This document shows, in pieces, positions 10,621 to 23,454 of a stretch of 64,000 bases of DNA. The stretch is taken from contig JACSVZ010000004.1 of the NCBI GenBank assembly GCA_014706295.1, forward strand, positions 94,589,333 to 94,653,332, written 5' to 3'. The notes below the pieces were generated by a model that worked only from the letters and a program-made list of their open reading frames with translations, was not told the origin of the DNA and did not search any database. Source of the stretch: Lycocorax pyrrhopterus obiensis. Taxonomy: Eukaryota > Chordata > Aves > Passeriformes > Paradisaeidae. The position numbers and the translations under genes were made by a program. Each line of letters opens with the position of its first letter. Position 1 is the stretch's first letter.

Positions 10621-13230
10621 CATTCATTTTGTGGCTGTGTGTTTGCTGGGGTGGGGATGGGCTGTTGCCTAGCAGTGGGCCACAAAGTCCCAGCAGGTTT
10701 CTTGAGTCAGCAGCCATCCTCTGCTCCCCTCACCACTCCCCTGCCCTCATTGCCAATTCAAACCCAGTTTTGACCTTAATAAATAAAGCTCCAGAACGTT
10801 TGACTCGTTCCTAAGTTCAAAGCACGGGTGATGTGTTGTGAATTGACAGCTCCCTTTGATGATGCATTGGTTTGGTGACTCGATAAGCAAAATACAGATC
10901 CAGAAACCTTGGTACCACGTGAATGGAGGGATGACGGATAGCGCCTGGTTGCAAAAACACCCTCTGAGAGGCCGGGGCTGCCTTGGTGCCTGGGTAGGCT
11001 GCTCCACTGCTAAAACATGGAAGAGGGGATTAAAAGATCAGCACCACATTTATTTAAGTATTTAAACGCGTCAGAAGTGGTTTTGTAAAATTTAAGCTAG
11101 TTTTCTCGTATGACTTTCAGAGAATCATTTATGCCTTTCCTGTTAATTTTGACGGCCACTTCACATTGGGCAACACTCATTTGAAACACTTTTTAAGAGG
11201 TATTTTCTTCTTTCAAAAGCAGCTAAAGCTACTTACTTGTTACGTGCAGCACACCAAGCTGGTGGAAACAGAAAAAGAAATCAGTCACCCTTTCAAATTA
11301 AAAAGAGGAAAAAAAAGCAGGGCAAAGAAGATGAAAACACTGGAGTACAAAGCTGCCTTTAGAAATTGCAATACATATATGTTGTCACCAATTGGTGTCT
11401 GATAAGTTGGCAGAAACTGCAGTTTAAGTTCTTTTATTTTAGGAGTGATCTGCTGACAAAAGACACATGTGCAAACCATGCCATTTAGATGAAGGAGTCA
11501 TATTCAGTTTTTGCAAAGTACAATTTATTTATTTTTTCCAGATTATAATGTTTTCTAGGAAGAAAGGAGTACAAAGACCCCTCAGCCCTAAAACAAAACC
11601 AAACATCTCAGCACAAATTGGAGCCTTGATAGCTCAAAGCAAAAGCCTCACAAACATCTATTAGAAGCAGGAAATGTCTAATGGAAAACTTACAAACATC
11701 TGATACATGAAAGGGAAGGCACAAAACAGGAAAGCAGAGGCATGAGCAGCTAATTGCTGCAGATTCCTCACAACATTCGCTGAAACACAGCAAGACACAT
11801 CAGCCAGCTCCTCAGCACAGGGGTATGCAACCACCATTAAAGTATTAGTAAGAACATTTGGAAAACAAGCGCTTAAAAAATGCTAGTACTTTGGACAGAA
11901 TGAAGTTGATTATGCTTGTGACTGAATTTGTAAAGATGCTTTGAAGGTGGCCAGAGGCATCCTGGCATGATGCTTGTCATCTAATCCCATATACAAAAGC
12001 TTGCAAAGAGAATAATTTTTAAAAGTATGATTTTTATTCGCACTGAACCGTAGGTGTAAAAGCAAGCTGTATATCTTGCCAGATATTGCATGCATACCCA
12101 AACTTGCAGATGAAACTTGCCTTTAGTTTTGATAAGCTCTGGTCTGTCTAAGAAAAATATGAAGTTTTGAGCAACGGCAATGCATTCTGCTGGAGCATGG
12201 ACATGCAGCACATACACAGCACCTATTCTTGCTCCTTGTAAATGCCTGCTGCTTGTCTGATTTGAATAAAGTTATGCCTACTACTGTCAGAACTGAATTT
12301 GGCTCATGGTCTTCATGCAAATTGCCACTTGCCTGAATGTGTGCACCATATTAAGAATGCAAATATGTTTGGACGAGATGATTGTTCCTTTATTTGCTGC
12401 ACACCCTAATTCACAAGGAGCTGAATCAGAGTAGTTTTGGTGTGTGCAAGAAGGCAGACTCAGACAAAAATACATTAAACTGTTTGCAAATAAGTTAATT
12501 ATGTCAACAGATCTGATCTTAACTGTAACCCTCTCTGGTGTAATGTATGTGTTTTCTCCAACATAACTAACAGAAAAAAACCCCAAAATCATGCTTAAAA
12601 AAAAATTACTCATTCTTCAGGACATGAAATGAAGTACCTTTTTCACACATACTGCAAATGAATTCTTAGGTCCAGAATTACAGCGCTTCCTGTCTCTGAT
12701 GCTTTGAGCTCTGAAGGCCAGAATGTACCATTTTGCCTTTGTCTGAATTTCAACTCACAGACATTCTGTGAAGTTGATAGCTTGTATTTGTCTACTGGAA
12801 AAGCATCCAACGTTGAGCTGAAGACATCTGGAAATCTAAAAACCAATCCCTCGTTTATACGTTTATAATTTGTTCAAATGAATGATAACCATACCCATTA
12901 AAAATGTATATCCTATTTCTCATTTGAATCTCTATGATATTCTTTTTCATTCCTTCTCACTTCCAGCTGTTATTCTGGAACTTTGCCAACCCCTTCTGTG
13001 AGGCACTTCAAAAAAAAAGTAAAAATTAACATTTGAGAAAAGAGAAATTAACCCCCCCAGTAGCATTTTCTAGATTTCAGAAAAAAAACCTAACTGCAAC
13101 TACAAAATTAATTCAATGAAAATGTATATTTTTATTTTGCTTTCAATTTTTCTTGCTCACGTTTTAAAAAATATTTTAAATTTTTTAGAAGGAAAACCCC
13201 TAAAAATTAATTGTACACTATTTCCTAATG
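10621..13230. other. Unique non-coding sequence with possible regulatory motifs
   Basis: No gene or young transposon is visible. Within it, 10841-10851 carries the word AATTGACAGCT, a homeodomain core joined to a TGACAG site of the kind bound by MEIS/TGIF proteins. A CTTTGAT word of LEF/TCF type follows at 10854-10860. The rest, 11000-13230, is AT-rich with overlapping short frames on both strands that I regard as chance. Confidence 0.4.
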
Positions 13231-13272
13231 AAAAAAACAAACAAACAAAAAAACCCCCACAACGAAACAAAC
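13231..13272 (+). repeat. A-rich low complexity with AAAC units and a C run
   Basis: A7, then AAAC units, then A7 followed by C5 and a further AAAC-like drift. It is one of several A-run/C-run patches in this window. Confidence 0.75.
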
Positions 13273-13402
13273 TAAACCCAAGGAAAGAAACCAAAATTTT
13301 TTGGCCATATTTTCAGAGCATGCTATTCTTTCCTGTGGGAAAATTCACACATTCCGTACACCGAGATATTAAGTTTGAACTTTCAGTCATTTAATTAGTT
13401 CT

Positions 13403-13462
13403 CAATTCAACAAAGCATTTAAGCATGTTTTCTAAGCACAAAGCACTTAAGCACATTCTTAT
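13403..13462. repeat. Possible relic of an ancient amniote interspersed repeat
   Basis: The segment holds two imperfect copies of a phrase of the form CAAAGCAYTTAAGCA, starting near 13410 and 13440. This phrase resembles an old repeat, often seen in reptile and bird DNA, whose core alternates AAGCAC and CTTAAG words. The match is short and remembered, not computed, and strand cannot be set. It may simply be a local duplication. Confidence 0.3.
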
Positions 13463-15004
13463 TCTGTCCCTGAATAGGGGCAGAGTGCTGAATCACACTG
13501 GGAGCTCTGAGAGCGGAGCCCGGGGCAGCCTGACAGGGCCACAGAGCTGCAGGGCTCTTGCTGGTTTGCTTCCCCAAGAAGGGGTATGGTAGTGATTACA
13601 TCATACCCAGAATTAAAGCCAGGCCTAGTTTGAAAATGCAAAACTCTTTTTTGCAGTCCTATATAATGTCACAAATTTATAATACAAAATTGAAAACACA
13701 CGTATGCCGCATGAAAAGAAAAAAAGACAAAAGAATCCATTGGGGGTTTATATTTTCCCACTTTTGACAAATATAAAATAAATATATAATAATCCGATAA
13801 AGCCTTATGTTATAACTGTACAAGTAGACGTCCACTGCGTTTTGGATATATGGAACACAAAAATGTAGGTAAATTGACTTGCGTACACAACCAGACAGAA
13901 AAGTACACAATTTAGGCTTCTAAAACCTTCAGTTGCAGGGTAGCTGAGGGATACATGTCCACACAAATATACACACACATACACACTGACACATTTACAG
14001 AGCTCAGGTGAATCACAACCATGTCTTGGAGAATCAAGTGAAAAAATGATGCTATGTACCAAACAGATACCACAAACACATTTTCAGTTGAATTAACAAT
14101 AAGATTACCTTATTAGTAATATTTTCTATCTTTTACAATTGAAGTTTATATCAAGAAGTCTGTTATTTGAAACAATGTTTTTTCTTTTTATTTCATCATC
14201 ACTGGGTGTTGAGACATATTTTAAACTTTACATCGTATGCTAAAATAGTAATATTGGCATTTCTGGTTATTTAATATGATATTTGCGTCTAAAATAAGCC
14301 TGTCTGAAATTTAAACAGTCTGCCTTTTGCTTCCAAGACTCCCTGTGATATCAACAAGGAATGTAGGCTTGACCCATTTCTGGGTAGCCTTTTCAACAAA
14401 CACCTTTAGCAATACTAGAGGTAGCAGTCTGTTCTCTATAGAGATAAGCACTTAGCTATTGAAGAAAGCAAAGAATTAATGGGATTCCGAAGAATTTGGG
14501 ACCTGCCTCCCTGCCACAATGTCACGCTGGTTTACACTGCTGTAGACTGCTGTAACCCCAGAACAACAAAATGTTCAACTGGGCTACTTAGTTTTGTATT
14601 CACTTTCTGCATGGCAATTCTTTAATAGCGTTTCTTTGTAGTGCTTCTGTGTAAATCTTTAAGGATTGCAAATCTGACTTACTTTCTGCATATTGTTTCC
14701 AGTTCTCAAGAGCCAAATTCTGAAAAGAATATATTATACCCAAGTAATGTTCAGACTGAGCAAAAATATCAGGAAGCAGATAGATATTGTCTTATATTTT
14801 TGCAGAAATAATTTTCTACCATGAAATTTAAAATATATATAAGGAAACAGTTTGCAACTCAAAAAAGGGATTCCTAATGCAACCCAGCTGAAAAAGTCTA
14901 TTTACACAAATTGAAATTCCCTGTTTCATTTTAACAAAATGGTAAAACATCTTTTTAAAAGAAGAGTGTTTTAAAATACTGTGAAATTCTACCGCACAAT
15001 GGCT
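13463..15004. other. Unique non-coding sequence, no gene recognised
   Basis: AT-rich, with a CA-rich patch near 13964-13990. The stretch 14090-14330 is repeat-free and AT-rich, with words such as TTGAAACAATG and TTATTAGTAAT resembling SOX and homeodomain sites. No frame longer than 85 codons with any family signature was seen. Confidence 0.45.
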
Positions 15005-15260
15005 TTAAGCAGGAAGAAAGGAATCCCTGTACATTTGATCTAAGTCGGGCTGCTGAAGCCTGAGGAAGGGGGAATTGTGCTTACGCAGAGGAGGACGCCC
15101 ATCATGCATTCGCGAGCGGGAGATGTCAGCCATTTTTCTGCACACCCTCCCCAAACGCGGGCTGGAGCTGCCCTCGCTCCACCATGTCAGCCCATCTGCT
15201 TCTCTCCTCACCCTGAGAGCGCCTCCACTCACGCAAACATCCTCCGCCTTACTACAGGCA
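15005..15260 (-). other. GC/CpG-raised patch with a well-placed 42-codon minus-strand frame
   Basis: Composition rises sharply over AT-rich flanks, with several CpGs between 15045 and 15240. On the minus strand an ATG at 15133-15131 sits in a near-ideal start context (A at -3, G at +4). It opens a 42-residue frame that ends with TAA at 15007-15005. The frame could also begin at an upstream ATG at 15232, giving 75 residues. The peptide starts Met-Ala-Asp-Ile-Ser-Arg, is rich in Arg and Pro and has no motif that I recognise. Plus-strand frames are also open here, so GC content alone could explain it. It could be a small gene, an exon or a conserved regulatory element. Confidence 0.25.
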
Positions 15261-18200
15261 TATCGAAAAATGCTTCCTTTAGAAGAGAAGCAAATGAGGA
15301 ATAGGAAAAAAAAAAGATCATATTTTCCAAAGAAGACAAAGAAATGCGAAGCTCATCCTGCCTGCCTTGCTTGAGAGAGCTGCTCTGCATTCAGGGGTTA
15401 GCCTGGGTGGAGAATGATGCTGTTGTCTCACAAAGGACTCATGTTGAGCTGAATCTTTGATTACAGGACAAGTGCCTGCATTAGGCCCCTCATTGCGCTC
15501 ACATTCTGCTCCTGCCATTTGTACAAAATTTCTGAGTGATCTCTTTGTGAATACGGACCCCAACTGAATCAAAGATGAGCTCTGTCCTTGTTGTGTGTCT
15601 CCCCCTCTTATTTTTCCATGAGCACCCCTTTTCTCTTTCCCTGCTCCTCCACTCTCTGATCCCCCTCTCCCTCTCTCCTTTCACCTCGTTAGGAAAAGAG
15701 ACTGCTATGGATCTAAGATGAGATCTGATGAACGGTAAACCGTGAAAATAGAAGTAAAGGTGCCTTTTGGTGTGTTTTAAACTTCCCCCTCAAATTCAGT
15801 CATGTTCCCTACACAAATGGTGCATAACCTCTTGCTTTTCTTAATAGGATTTATGCTTGTCTTCACTCTGCACACCCTGCCACGCCAGAGAGAGGGCTCC
15901 AGAGCTGCTGCCGTAACCATGGCCACTCCTCATTCACCAGTCTTGGCAAATTTCTCCTGGTATAAAAGACAGCGGGAAGGAGAGATGCATCAGCAGATGC
16001 ACAAATATGATAACCCTGTGTCTCTGTCAGCAAACCACCATGTGCCTAAAACCCACTGAATTTGTAGGTATTAACTGAGGATGCTCTTTTAGCAAAATCA
16101 CCTCTCAACATCTGCAGCGTGGAAAACAAAGCAAATATATATATAATCAACCTAGATTAAAAGCCGGCTTCAGTCAAATGTCACGCAGGCTTCACGCAGG
16201 CTCTGGGAGCTGGATTTTTTATGCATCTGACCAAATTGAAAAGGTTATTTCGCTGTCTTCAAGATGACTCTTGAGCTGAAGGCAGAGTAGAGGGTTGCTG
16301 CCCTGAAAGAAGGGGAGTTGCTAGGAGATAAGTCCAAGATTTCAGACGGCATTGGTTGCAGTTATCTCTAATTGACAGCTGCTTACCCTAAGGGTCTAAT
16401 TCTAACCTTGAGACCAAAACCATAATGAGAGGGCAGCTTTCCTTCACCCCTGTTTTCTAGCCAGGGCAAGGAGATTACTGCAAGCCTGTTCTTCTCTGGT
16501 TTTTGTTATGCTTCTTTTCGTGGGGCAGCCCTGTGAGGCTCAGGGCCTGCTGTGCTTTCTTAGGCTATAGTTTGCATCAGTGAGCCCTGTCTGATTCATA
16601 CCACCTGAATAAACTTGCTCTTACAGTTAAGATGGTCTCACTTTTTCTCTTTTTTTTTTTTTTTGAAAGAGGAAAGGGTGAAAAGAAATTCTCTTAAACA
16701 TGAAATGATTTAAAGACACTTTTTTAAGCAGATACTTTAGCGTGCACTCTATGTTTAACCCTTTTTCAGGGGGACTTAGACTGTCATTGTTAGTTTTAAA
16801 TCAAGTCCGTGCTGTTAGCAAGTTGCTGTTATTTAGGACTCAAAACCAAACAAAGAGAAACATTCAGAGAAAAGAGATTAACAGAGTCAGGAAAATAAAA
16901 TGGGGTAGTTTTTTGGGTGTTTTTTCGTTCGTTGTTTTTTTGGGGTTTTTTGTTTGTTTTTTTAACTGACTAGGCCTGCTGGGATATTGATTTATGAAAA
17001 AAATCTCTTTGAAATCTTCAACTTGTATTTTGATCAGAACTTTCCATAAATAGTGGAACAGCATACAAGAGCCCTAAAAAAATTTTCTTCGTACTTGTAC
17101 AAATGAAAATCTGGCCTTTTTCCTCTGAACTCGTTGGAGCTACTCTGGATTTGTAATAGGGTGACTAAAAGCATAGTTTGACTAAATATTTCCAGGGAGA
17201 AAATTAAGAATATGGAATGCAGTCACATTTAGTAATCCATGGCAAAAGAAAAAGGAGAAAAAAGGAAAAAATAGAAGGAAATAAATCCCCAGAATCATTT
17301 CTTTTTAGAAAATAAATGAATTCCAGAATTCATGCAGTGAATTCAGTTTCCACAAATTTGTGAATCTCAGTCACTTTCATGTCCAACAACAAAAATTACT
17401 TTTTCTGCAATTTTTTTCAAGTATGTAAGATCAAGTGAAAATTTATGTCTTTTGGGGCTAATGCAAGCAGGAGCCAGTTCATAAATGCAACATCACTAAG
17501 GGAATTTCTCTGACACAGTCTGGGGCTGAAGCCCCGTTTCCCATCCCTCTGCATAAGAGCAGGTAGTCAAGTGGGGAGCAGAAGCAAACAGCAGCGCCAC
17601 AATATCTTTCCTGGCAGGGGTAGAGGACAGTCCCAGCCCCTTCATCCTCAGCCAGTTCTGGATGGCATTTTGGATATATAAACACCCACCCTTGAGAAAT
17701 GTGCTGAGACTATGGACTCGCTTCTCAGCAACTGACTGCTAGCACTGATGTTTTCAAAGTTAGCAGTGTGATCATTTGGATTATATTCTGGTATTCTTAT
17801 TCTGAAAGCAGAGTGCACTGGGCAAATTAATTTCTGAAGGAATAGCTGAATGCCTGCCTGCCAGCCAAAGTGGATAACGAGTGTGTTGCCAGTGAGTCAG
17901 AGTAGAGTCAGCAAGGGAGGCTGGACAGTGATGAAACAGCGTAGAGGGAAGCTCAGACCTTAGCATCACTCTCATCTCTGCTCTTGAGGGAGTGTATGAA
18001 AAAGGAAAAAGACAACATCCAAAGCCCTTAGAAAAATATTCATTAATGAGTCCCATAGAATGGACTCATAGAAAGGGGTTTTGTGGAGGGTGGAGGAATT
18101 TGAACGAGCGGAGACAACCAAGCCAGTAGTGCATACATGCATGCCATAACTGCCGGAAACCAGTGAGTCTCATCTTCATCTTCTTTTTCCTTTCCTTTTT

Positions 18201-21200
18201 AAACTATTAGGAATATTTGCCTAGTATAGTAAGTCCTCTTATGTACTGCATATGACTATTGCCTCTGGAAGTCAGACTTTTATATCACTTAAATGGAATT
18301 TGTATATCCTTAAGGATTCAAGTAAAACTAAAAATATGGTTCAGTGGCATATTTCTAATAATGTCCATTTCTACAGCAATTTCACTTATCATTTAATAAG
18401 TTGCATGCATTTGAAAGCTAATATTTGTACTGTGTCTGATGGGTAATTTAAATATGTGCAGCAATTGCTGCAAGAATATTCACAAGAGTTGTTCTCTTGC
18501 CCCACAGAATAACTCTCTTTTCTTACCACTGTCTCGGTAAAGTAACCTGAAATATTTGTTTCTCCATCTGCAACTGTGAGAATAATGAAAATCAATTGCT
18601 CCCACAATAAACTGTGATCTTCACAACAGAAAGCAAAAAAAAAAAAAAAAAATAGCAGCACAGAAAAAGAAACATATTTTCTCAGCTTCCAGGACTGCAA
18701 TATAAAATTAGGAGAACTATCATGCAACTTCACAGGGACATAAAGAGCTGTAAGGCACCTAAGCTCTTTGCATGTATTGCTGTAATAAAACTTTGCACCT
18801 GAGTTAAGAAATCTTCCTAAATTTTTATCTTGTTGTGCACTTCACTTTCCTGACTGGGGCAGCAGGTTGACCTTAAGGAGAGAGGGAGACAAGATGCTCC
18901 ACAAATCAGGCTTGTAAAAGCTACTGACCTCGGGAATACGAGGAAGAGACTGAACATCTCAGGAGTCTGGAACCGCATCCTCGTTCTCTGAGCCACCACA
19001 ATGCATGTGTTTTTACCAAGCTGTTGTCAGGCCGAGATACCTCTGTGCAGCCCCCCATTTGTCAGCTTCTGATAGTCTTTTTCATGGCTGTCTAAAAAAG
19101 ATTTCAGAAAACCCAACTGTGTTTGAAACATAAAAAGTAAGAACAGTCAGAGAGGGTTTAATTCTTCACACTCTGAAACCAGTGAGACTACCACAAGGCT
19201 CCCAGTTTGCACCTGTGGAGGTACCCTACATACCACAGTTTCAGGATGTGACCCCCTGTTGCAATAGCTGGTCACTGATGCAAGATTTTTTCATTTTCGA
19301 TAAAGGAAGATACAAACTTTAACAAACTTCCAGGAATAAGTCTGTGAATGTTTAAATCAGGAAACTAGTCTGATTTTGTACATGGCAACAAGCTATACTG
19401 TAAGTCAAGTTTTCCCCTTCTACAAGTTTTCAAATATCAAACACCTTCATCTATTCCTTCCAGAAACATTTATAGCTTACTAGATATGTGACACAGTAGA
19501 ACAAAATAAAGAAGTCTGCAAATCCTGGCACCAGGACCAGCATCCTATAGATAATCAGCAAAACTAGGTCTGACCACTGATCATAATGATGTTGCTCTTA
19601 TTTTCAGTAGTGACTAAAATATTTGAATAGTTTCTTTAAGAGGTATTCTAAAACTCTTTTTTCCTAGCACAATCTTTTTTTGTTCTATCAGTCATTGAAA
19701 AATAGTTTATGCTTTTCACAATGTTCCATATATTATTATATTTCCTTTTTTTTCTCCCCAGTTCCTAGAAGTCCTCCTTGATGTACAAAACTGTGTTTTG
19801 AAAATTAACATCTTGCTTCCTGCCAGAGACAGCAGATATGCCAGCTGGTAATAGCTGGTTTCTAATTTTTTCTCTTTGTGCTAGAAGGAAAAAAAAGAAG
19901 TAAAAAAATTTGCTGACTTTAGGTCTTAGCCTATCAGATGAAGACTTGCTGGTGCATTAGAGGCCTATTCAAAACAGGGCTTTTCTTGCAACAGGAGCCC
20001 CTAACAATTGGTAATGAGGACAGATTCTGAATTGTTTGTGAGCAGCTGCTTAGTAGGTAAGAGCTTGTTTGGATTCAATTGAACAGTGTTTTTAGAAGCA
20101 GTTACTGACCCCTGACCCTTCCTACAGACTGGGTTGATGGGATTAGGGAAAGCTAGCGTTCAGCTTACACTTGGCTATAACAAGCTGGCAAGAGATAACA
20201 TACTTTTTAATTATCAAGTTACACCTCTGCCAAAGTTTGTCTGCGAATTTACCAAATGGGTCAATGAACTATAAGAAACCAAGCTAGTCTATGGGATAAT
20301 AGTTACATAAGAAAACAGTCTTGGTGGAGATATAATTAATACATTTATATAAGGTTTTATTCCCTTTGCAAATATTTAACATTTTCAAATCTTGTTCTAC
20401 ATGGCTCTCATATGCATTGCAGAGGCATATGTTGCATGTGGTATTTATGCCAATGCAGTTTAAGGTAAAAAAAAAAAAAGACTTGAATTATTTCTAAGAG
20501 CTGCCAAAAATGTAGCCAAAGAAAAAAGAGCCAAACATGCAACACATGAAATTTAAATTCAAGCAACAAACTGAATAACATTAAAATTTGAAGCTTGATT
20601 TGTTCTAGCACTCTGAGGCTGAAGCAATATGAAAATACTTACTATTGGCAAGACGCCAACTTGCCTAGCAGTCTACAACCATAAGAAAAGGAAACAATTG
20701 TACTATTATTCACCTGGAACAATCAAAGATAATTTCTGACATAATATTAAAAAAATAATGCAAAGGCTGTGGGGATTTTATGTTTTAATTCTAATTAATT
20801 AAAACCAAGCCAAAATTACAAGGCTTAATTATTTTGAATTATTCTTTATCTGTTTTCTTCCATGGCTGAAGTATGAAAAATTTTCCAGTTCAAGTTATTC
20901 AGGGTCCATAGCTTTCTTAGTTCTCTGCACAGTCAGTACATGTCACGTCTGTTATGGGAGCAGTCAGTTCTGGGAAATTCTTGGTACAATAATCATAAAA
21001 TTTATGCAGACTGATCCTTTCATGAACTACAGAACTTATTGATCAAATAATTCATAGTGAGCAGTACAGATATGTTGAAAGCCATAGCATGGGTTGGAAG
21101 CTTGGGTGGATTTGTCAAGGATGCTTGAAGCACTAGCTGTGCTCTCCATTGCTGAAGGGCACTGCAGACCCAGCAAGATTCTCAGGAACACTTGGGATTT

Positions 21201-21659
21201 CTTGTGCTAGTTGTCTCAAATCTCTTTTCTGTTAGGGAATGAGCGTCTCAAGCTCAGGTTTCACTTCTAGTCACACCAAATTTCCTGTCTCAGCAAAACC
21301 AAGTCCCACTGCCACTTTAAAACAGAGAGTATGTTTAGGAATGGAGAGCAGCTTTGGGTTGGGTGAGACACACCTGCACCCTGGAGTCTTCCCTTTATCA
21401 TGGGAGTTACCACATGCCACATTTCATGAAGTGTCTCACTGCCCTCTCAGAAATGGCTATACATTTTCTTTCCTACACCGCTCTCAGAATTTGGCTTGTT
21501 AATCTCAGTGTTCTAATGGTCAAACACAGCTGAATTTTCCTCCTAAAGCTATTAATAGCTAGTCTATAGCTATTAGTTCCTTTGCCAGTAATGCCTTTTA
21601 GTTTGAATAGCGTCCTCTTTTCCCTTCTGTGTACTTGCCTATTGTGTTTGTATATGGCA
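15261..21659. other. Long unique non-coding stretch with simple-repeat runs
   Basis: No gene or young transposon was recognised over about 6.4 kb. Simple runs are T15 at 16650-16664, T/G-rich low complexity at 16908-16964, A18 at 18635-18652 and A13 at 20467-20479. An exact 11-base tandem duplication (TCACGCAGGCT twice) lies at 16181-16202. A tight cluster of GATA, homeodomain and MEIS/E-box-like words lies at 16362-16381. The remainder shows nothing I can name. Confidence 0.5.
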
Positions 21660-22090
21660 TTCACTTCTTGTCTCGAACTTTGTTTTGCCAGGGCAAATGA
21701 ACCAAAATTTTAGCCTCTTTTGAAAATACTATTTCTCTGTCTTCCTGATTTTCCCATAAGTTAGATTTGGCCTATTTCTATTTAAATTTTTCTTTTTGGT
21801 GTGAATGTCCAGAATTGTATGCAGTGTTTTGGAGAACACCTCATAAATGTCTGCTGCTGTGTAAATAATTCTACCTATATATCTCAAGATTACATCTGCT
21901 AAGTTGCCTCCCTGCTGGTTTCCCAGATCCTCCTCCCATTGGCTATTTAAAAGTGGCCTCTCAGTTTATAAAAGCAATGTAGCTATTGAATTTTGTGCTA
22001 TTGAATTTCATCCTATTTCTATCGCTAAAGTCTTCAAGGTCATGTTTCTTTTCCTGTATAATAATCTAACAATGTATTGACAATGCAAGT
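21660..22090 (-). mobile_element. Ancient CR1/L3-like LINE relic
   Basis: Read on the minus strand, this matches in order several phrases of the reverse-transcriptase C-terminal half of old CR1/L3-type LINEs. About 21807-21845 corresponds to the region around the usual cysteine and tryptophan before the 'pasture' of the RT end. About 21990-22055 corresponds to the more upstream part, where the plus strand reads TTGAATTTCATCCTATTT followed by an AAGGTCAT word. The match is heavily mutated, with stops and gaps, so it predates the younger CR1 copies in this window. Limits are approximate and the family is assigned from memory of such repeats. Confidence 0.45.
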
Positions 22091-23454
22091 TGAGGGCACA
22101 GAAAGAAAGTGTAGCAACAGAAGAGGCGTGTGCAGAGACCAGCTTTAGTCTAGCTATAGTATAGCAAGATTATAGCCTTATAAGCAAGGCTTTCCAGGCT
22201 GCCTACATAGCCAAGGGAAGGAGAATAGCTTATCTAGGAGTCATGTTGGAGCAAGAATTTCATCACTTCGTATGAATTGTGCTTGGTGGAGTTCATCTGT
22301 CATTTACCATATGAATATCCCAGAGAAATTATTTCCACCGCAGCTAAGTCAGTCTTTGGGAAAACCCTAAGTGTCTCTTTAATTTACTTTCTTCACCAGT
22401 ATGCTCATATTGTTTTTCTCTTAGTCATTTGGGAAATAATAAACAGGATTAATACACACACTCACTTCAGGTGCTTCTGCAGGAGTTTTCTTCTTGCCCC
22501 ACACTTGTCTCCAGCCTGGTGCTGGTAACTTTTATAGGTAGTCCTTTTGGCACTGTACTGCCCCTCTGCTGATCCCAGTTTCTTCAGCACTCTCTTTTTG
22601 CAGTGGTAGTGTTCCCATTACCTGGTAAAAAAAAGTCAAAAACAGGCATCAGTATGTAGTAGAGCATAATTTACCCATGAAAAAACAATATTACAAGATA
22701 CTTGAAGCCCTCAGTTCTAATGCCATCAAAATTTGCACTGCTGAGATCAGGATACAGGATCCTGTAGGTGTGAGGATGGCTAGTCTTAATGCAAACACTG
22801 CATTTGTGTATTCCTGGTTTAAGGACTGCCGCCTGGTTCATAGGTTTATTCTAGCCAATTGCAATGGGAATTTGGGTTTCACTCACCTGTTCTTCCAAAT
22901 TGAGAGACTGCAGGTTATCTGAGGAACCTCAATTTTAGTTTAATAAATTATTTGAGTATAATAATCACTTTGCAGGTGACTCCTTTCCTATTTGCTTCCC
23001 AGTGTGTAATCCCACATTCAAAACCATGAATATTATTGAAAACTCAAATAATATTTAGATTTTTTAGCCAAATATAAACTGACTCAAATTAAATATGAAG
23101 CTTTCATGTGTACTTCATCCTCACTGCAGTCTTTCAACTTCCTGCCATTTTCTCTGTCTAAGCACATACCTAAAGAAAACTTTAACTATTTAGCCTGATT
23201 TCCTTTATGAGGTCATATTCAGTTTGAGTTTTAGCAAGTCCCACTTTTGCCAAGTCTCACTTTAAACCTGCATTTCTTGACTTCGAAGTCATAGTTTTTT
23301 TTGGTAATCAGTCCCTTTTTCCATTCCTTGTAGACTCCCTACTTATGCTTAATGTCATTTTCAAGATGGTTATTCTTCCAGTTGGGTCTGGAAATTTCTC
23401 ATACAACATTTTTTTCTCCCTGCCTGGCATGGAGATTCCAGATAGCTTTAGCAC
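22091..23454. other. Unique non-coding sequence, no gene recognised
   Basis: AT-rich. The stretch 23100-23400 has the T-rich, cysteine-like texture of an antisense old LINE, but I could not place it in a family. Nothing else was identified. Confidence 0.45.

Noticed and set aside
22950..23400. Possible further ancient LINE coding relic
   Set aside because: T-rich antisense-like texture only; I could not align any ordered set of RT motifs to it by eye.
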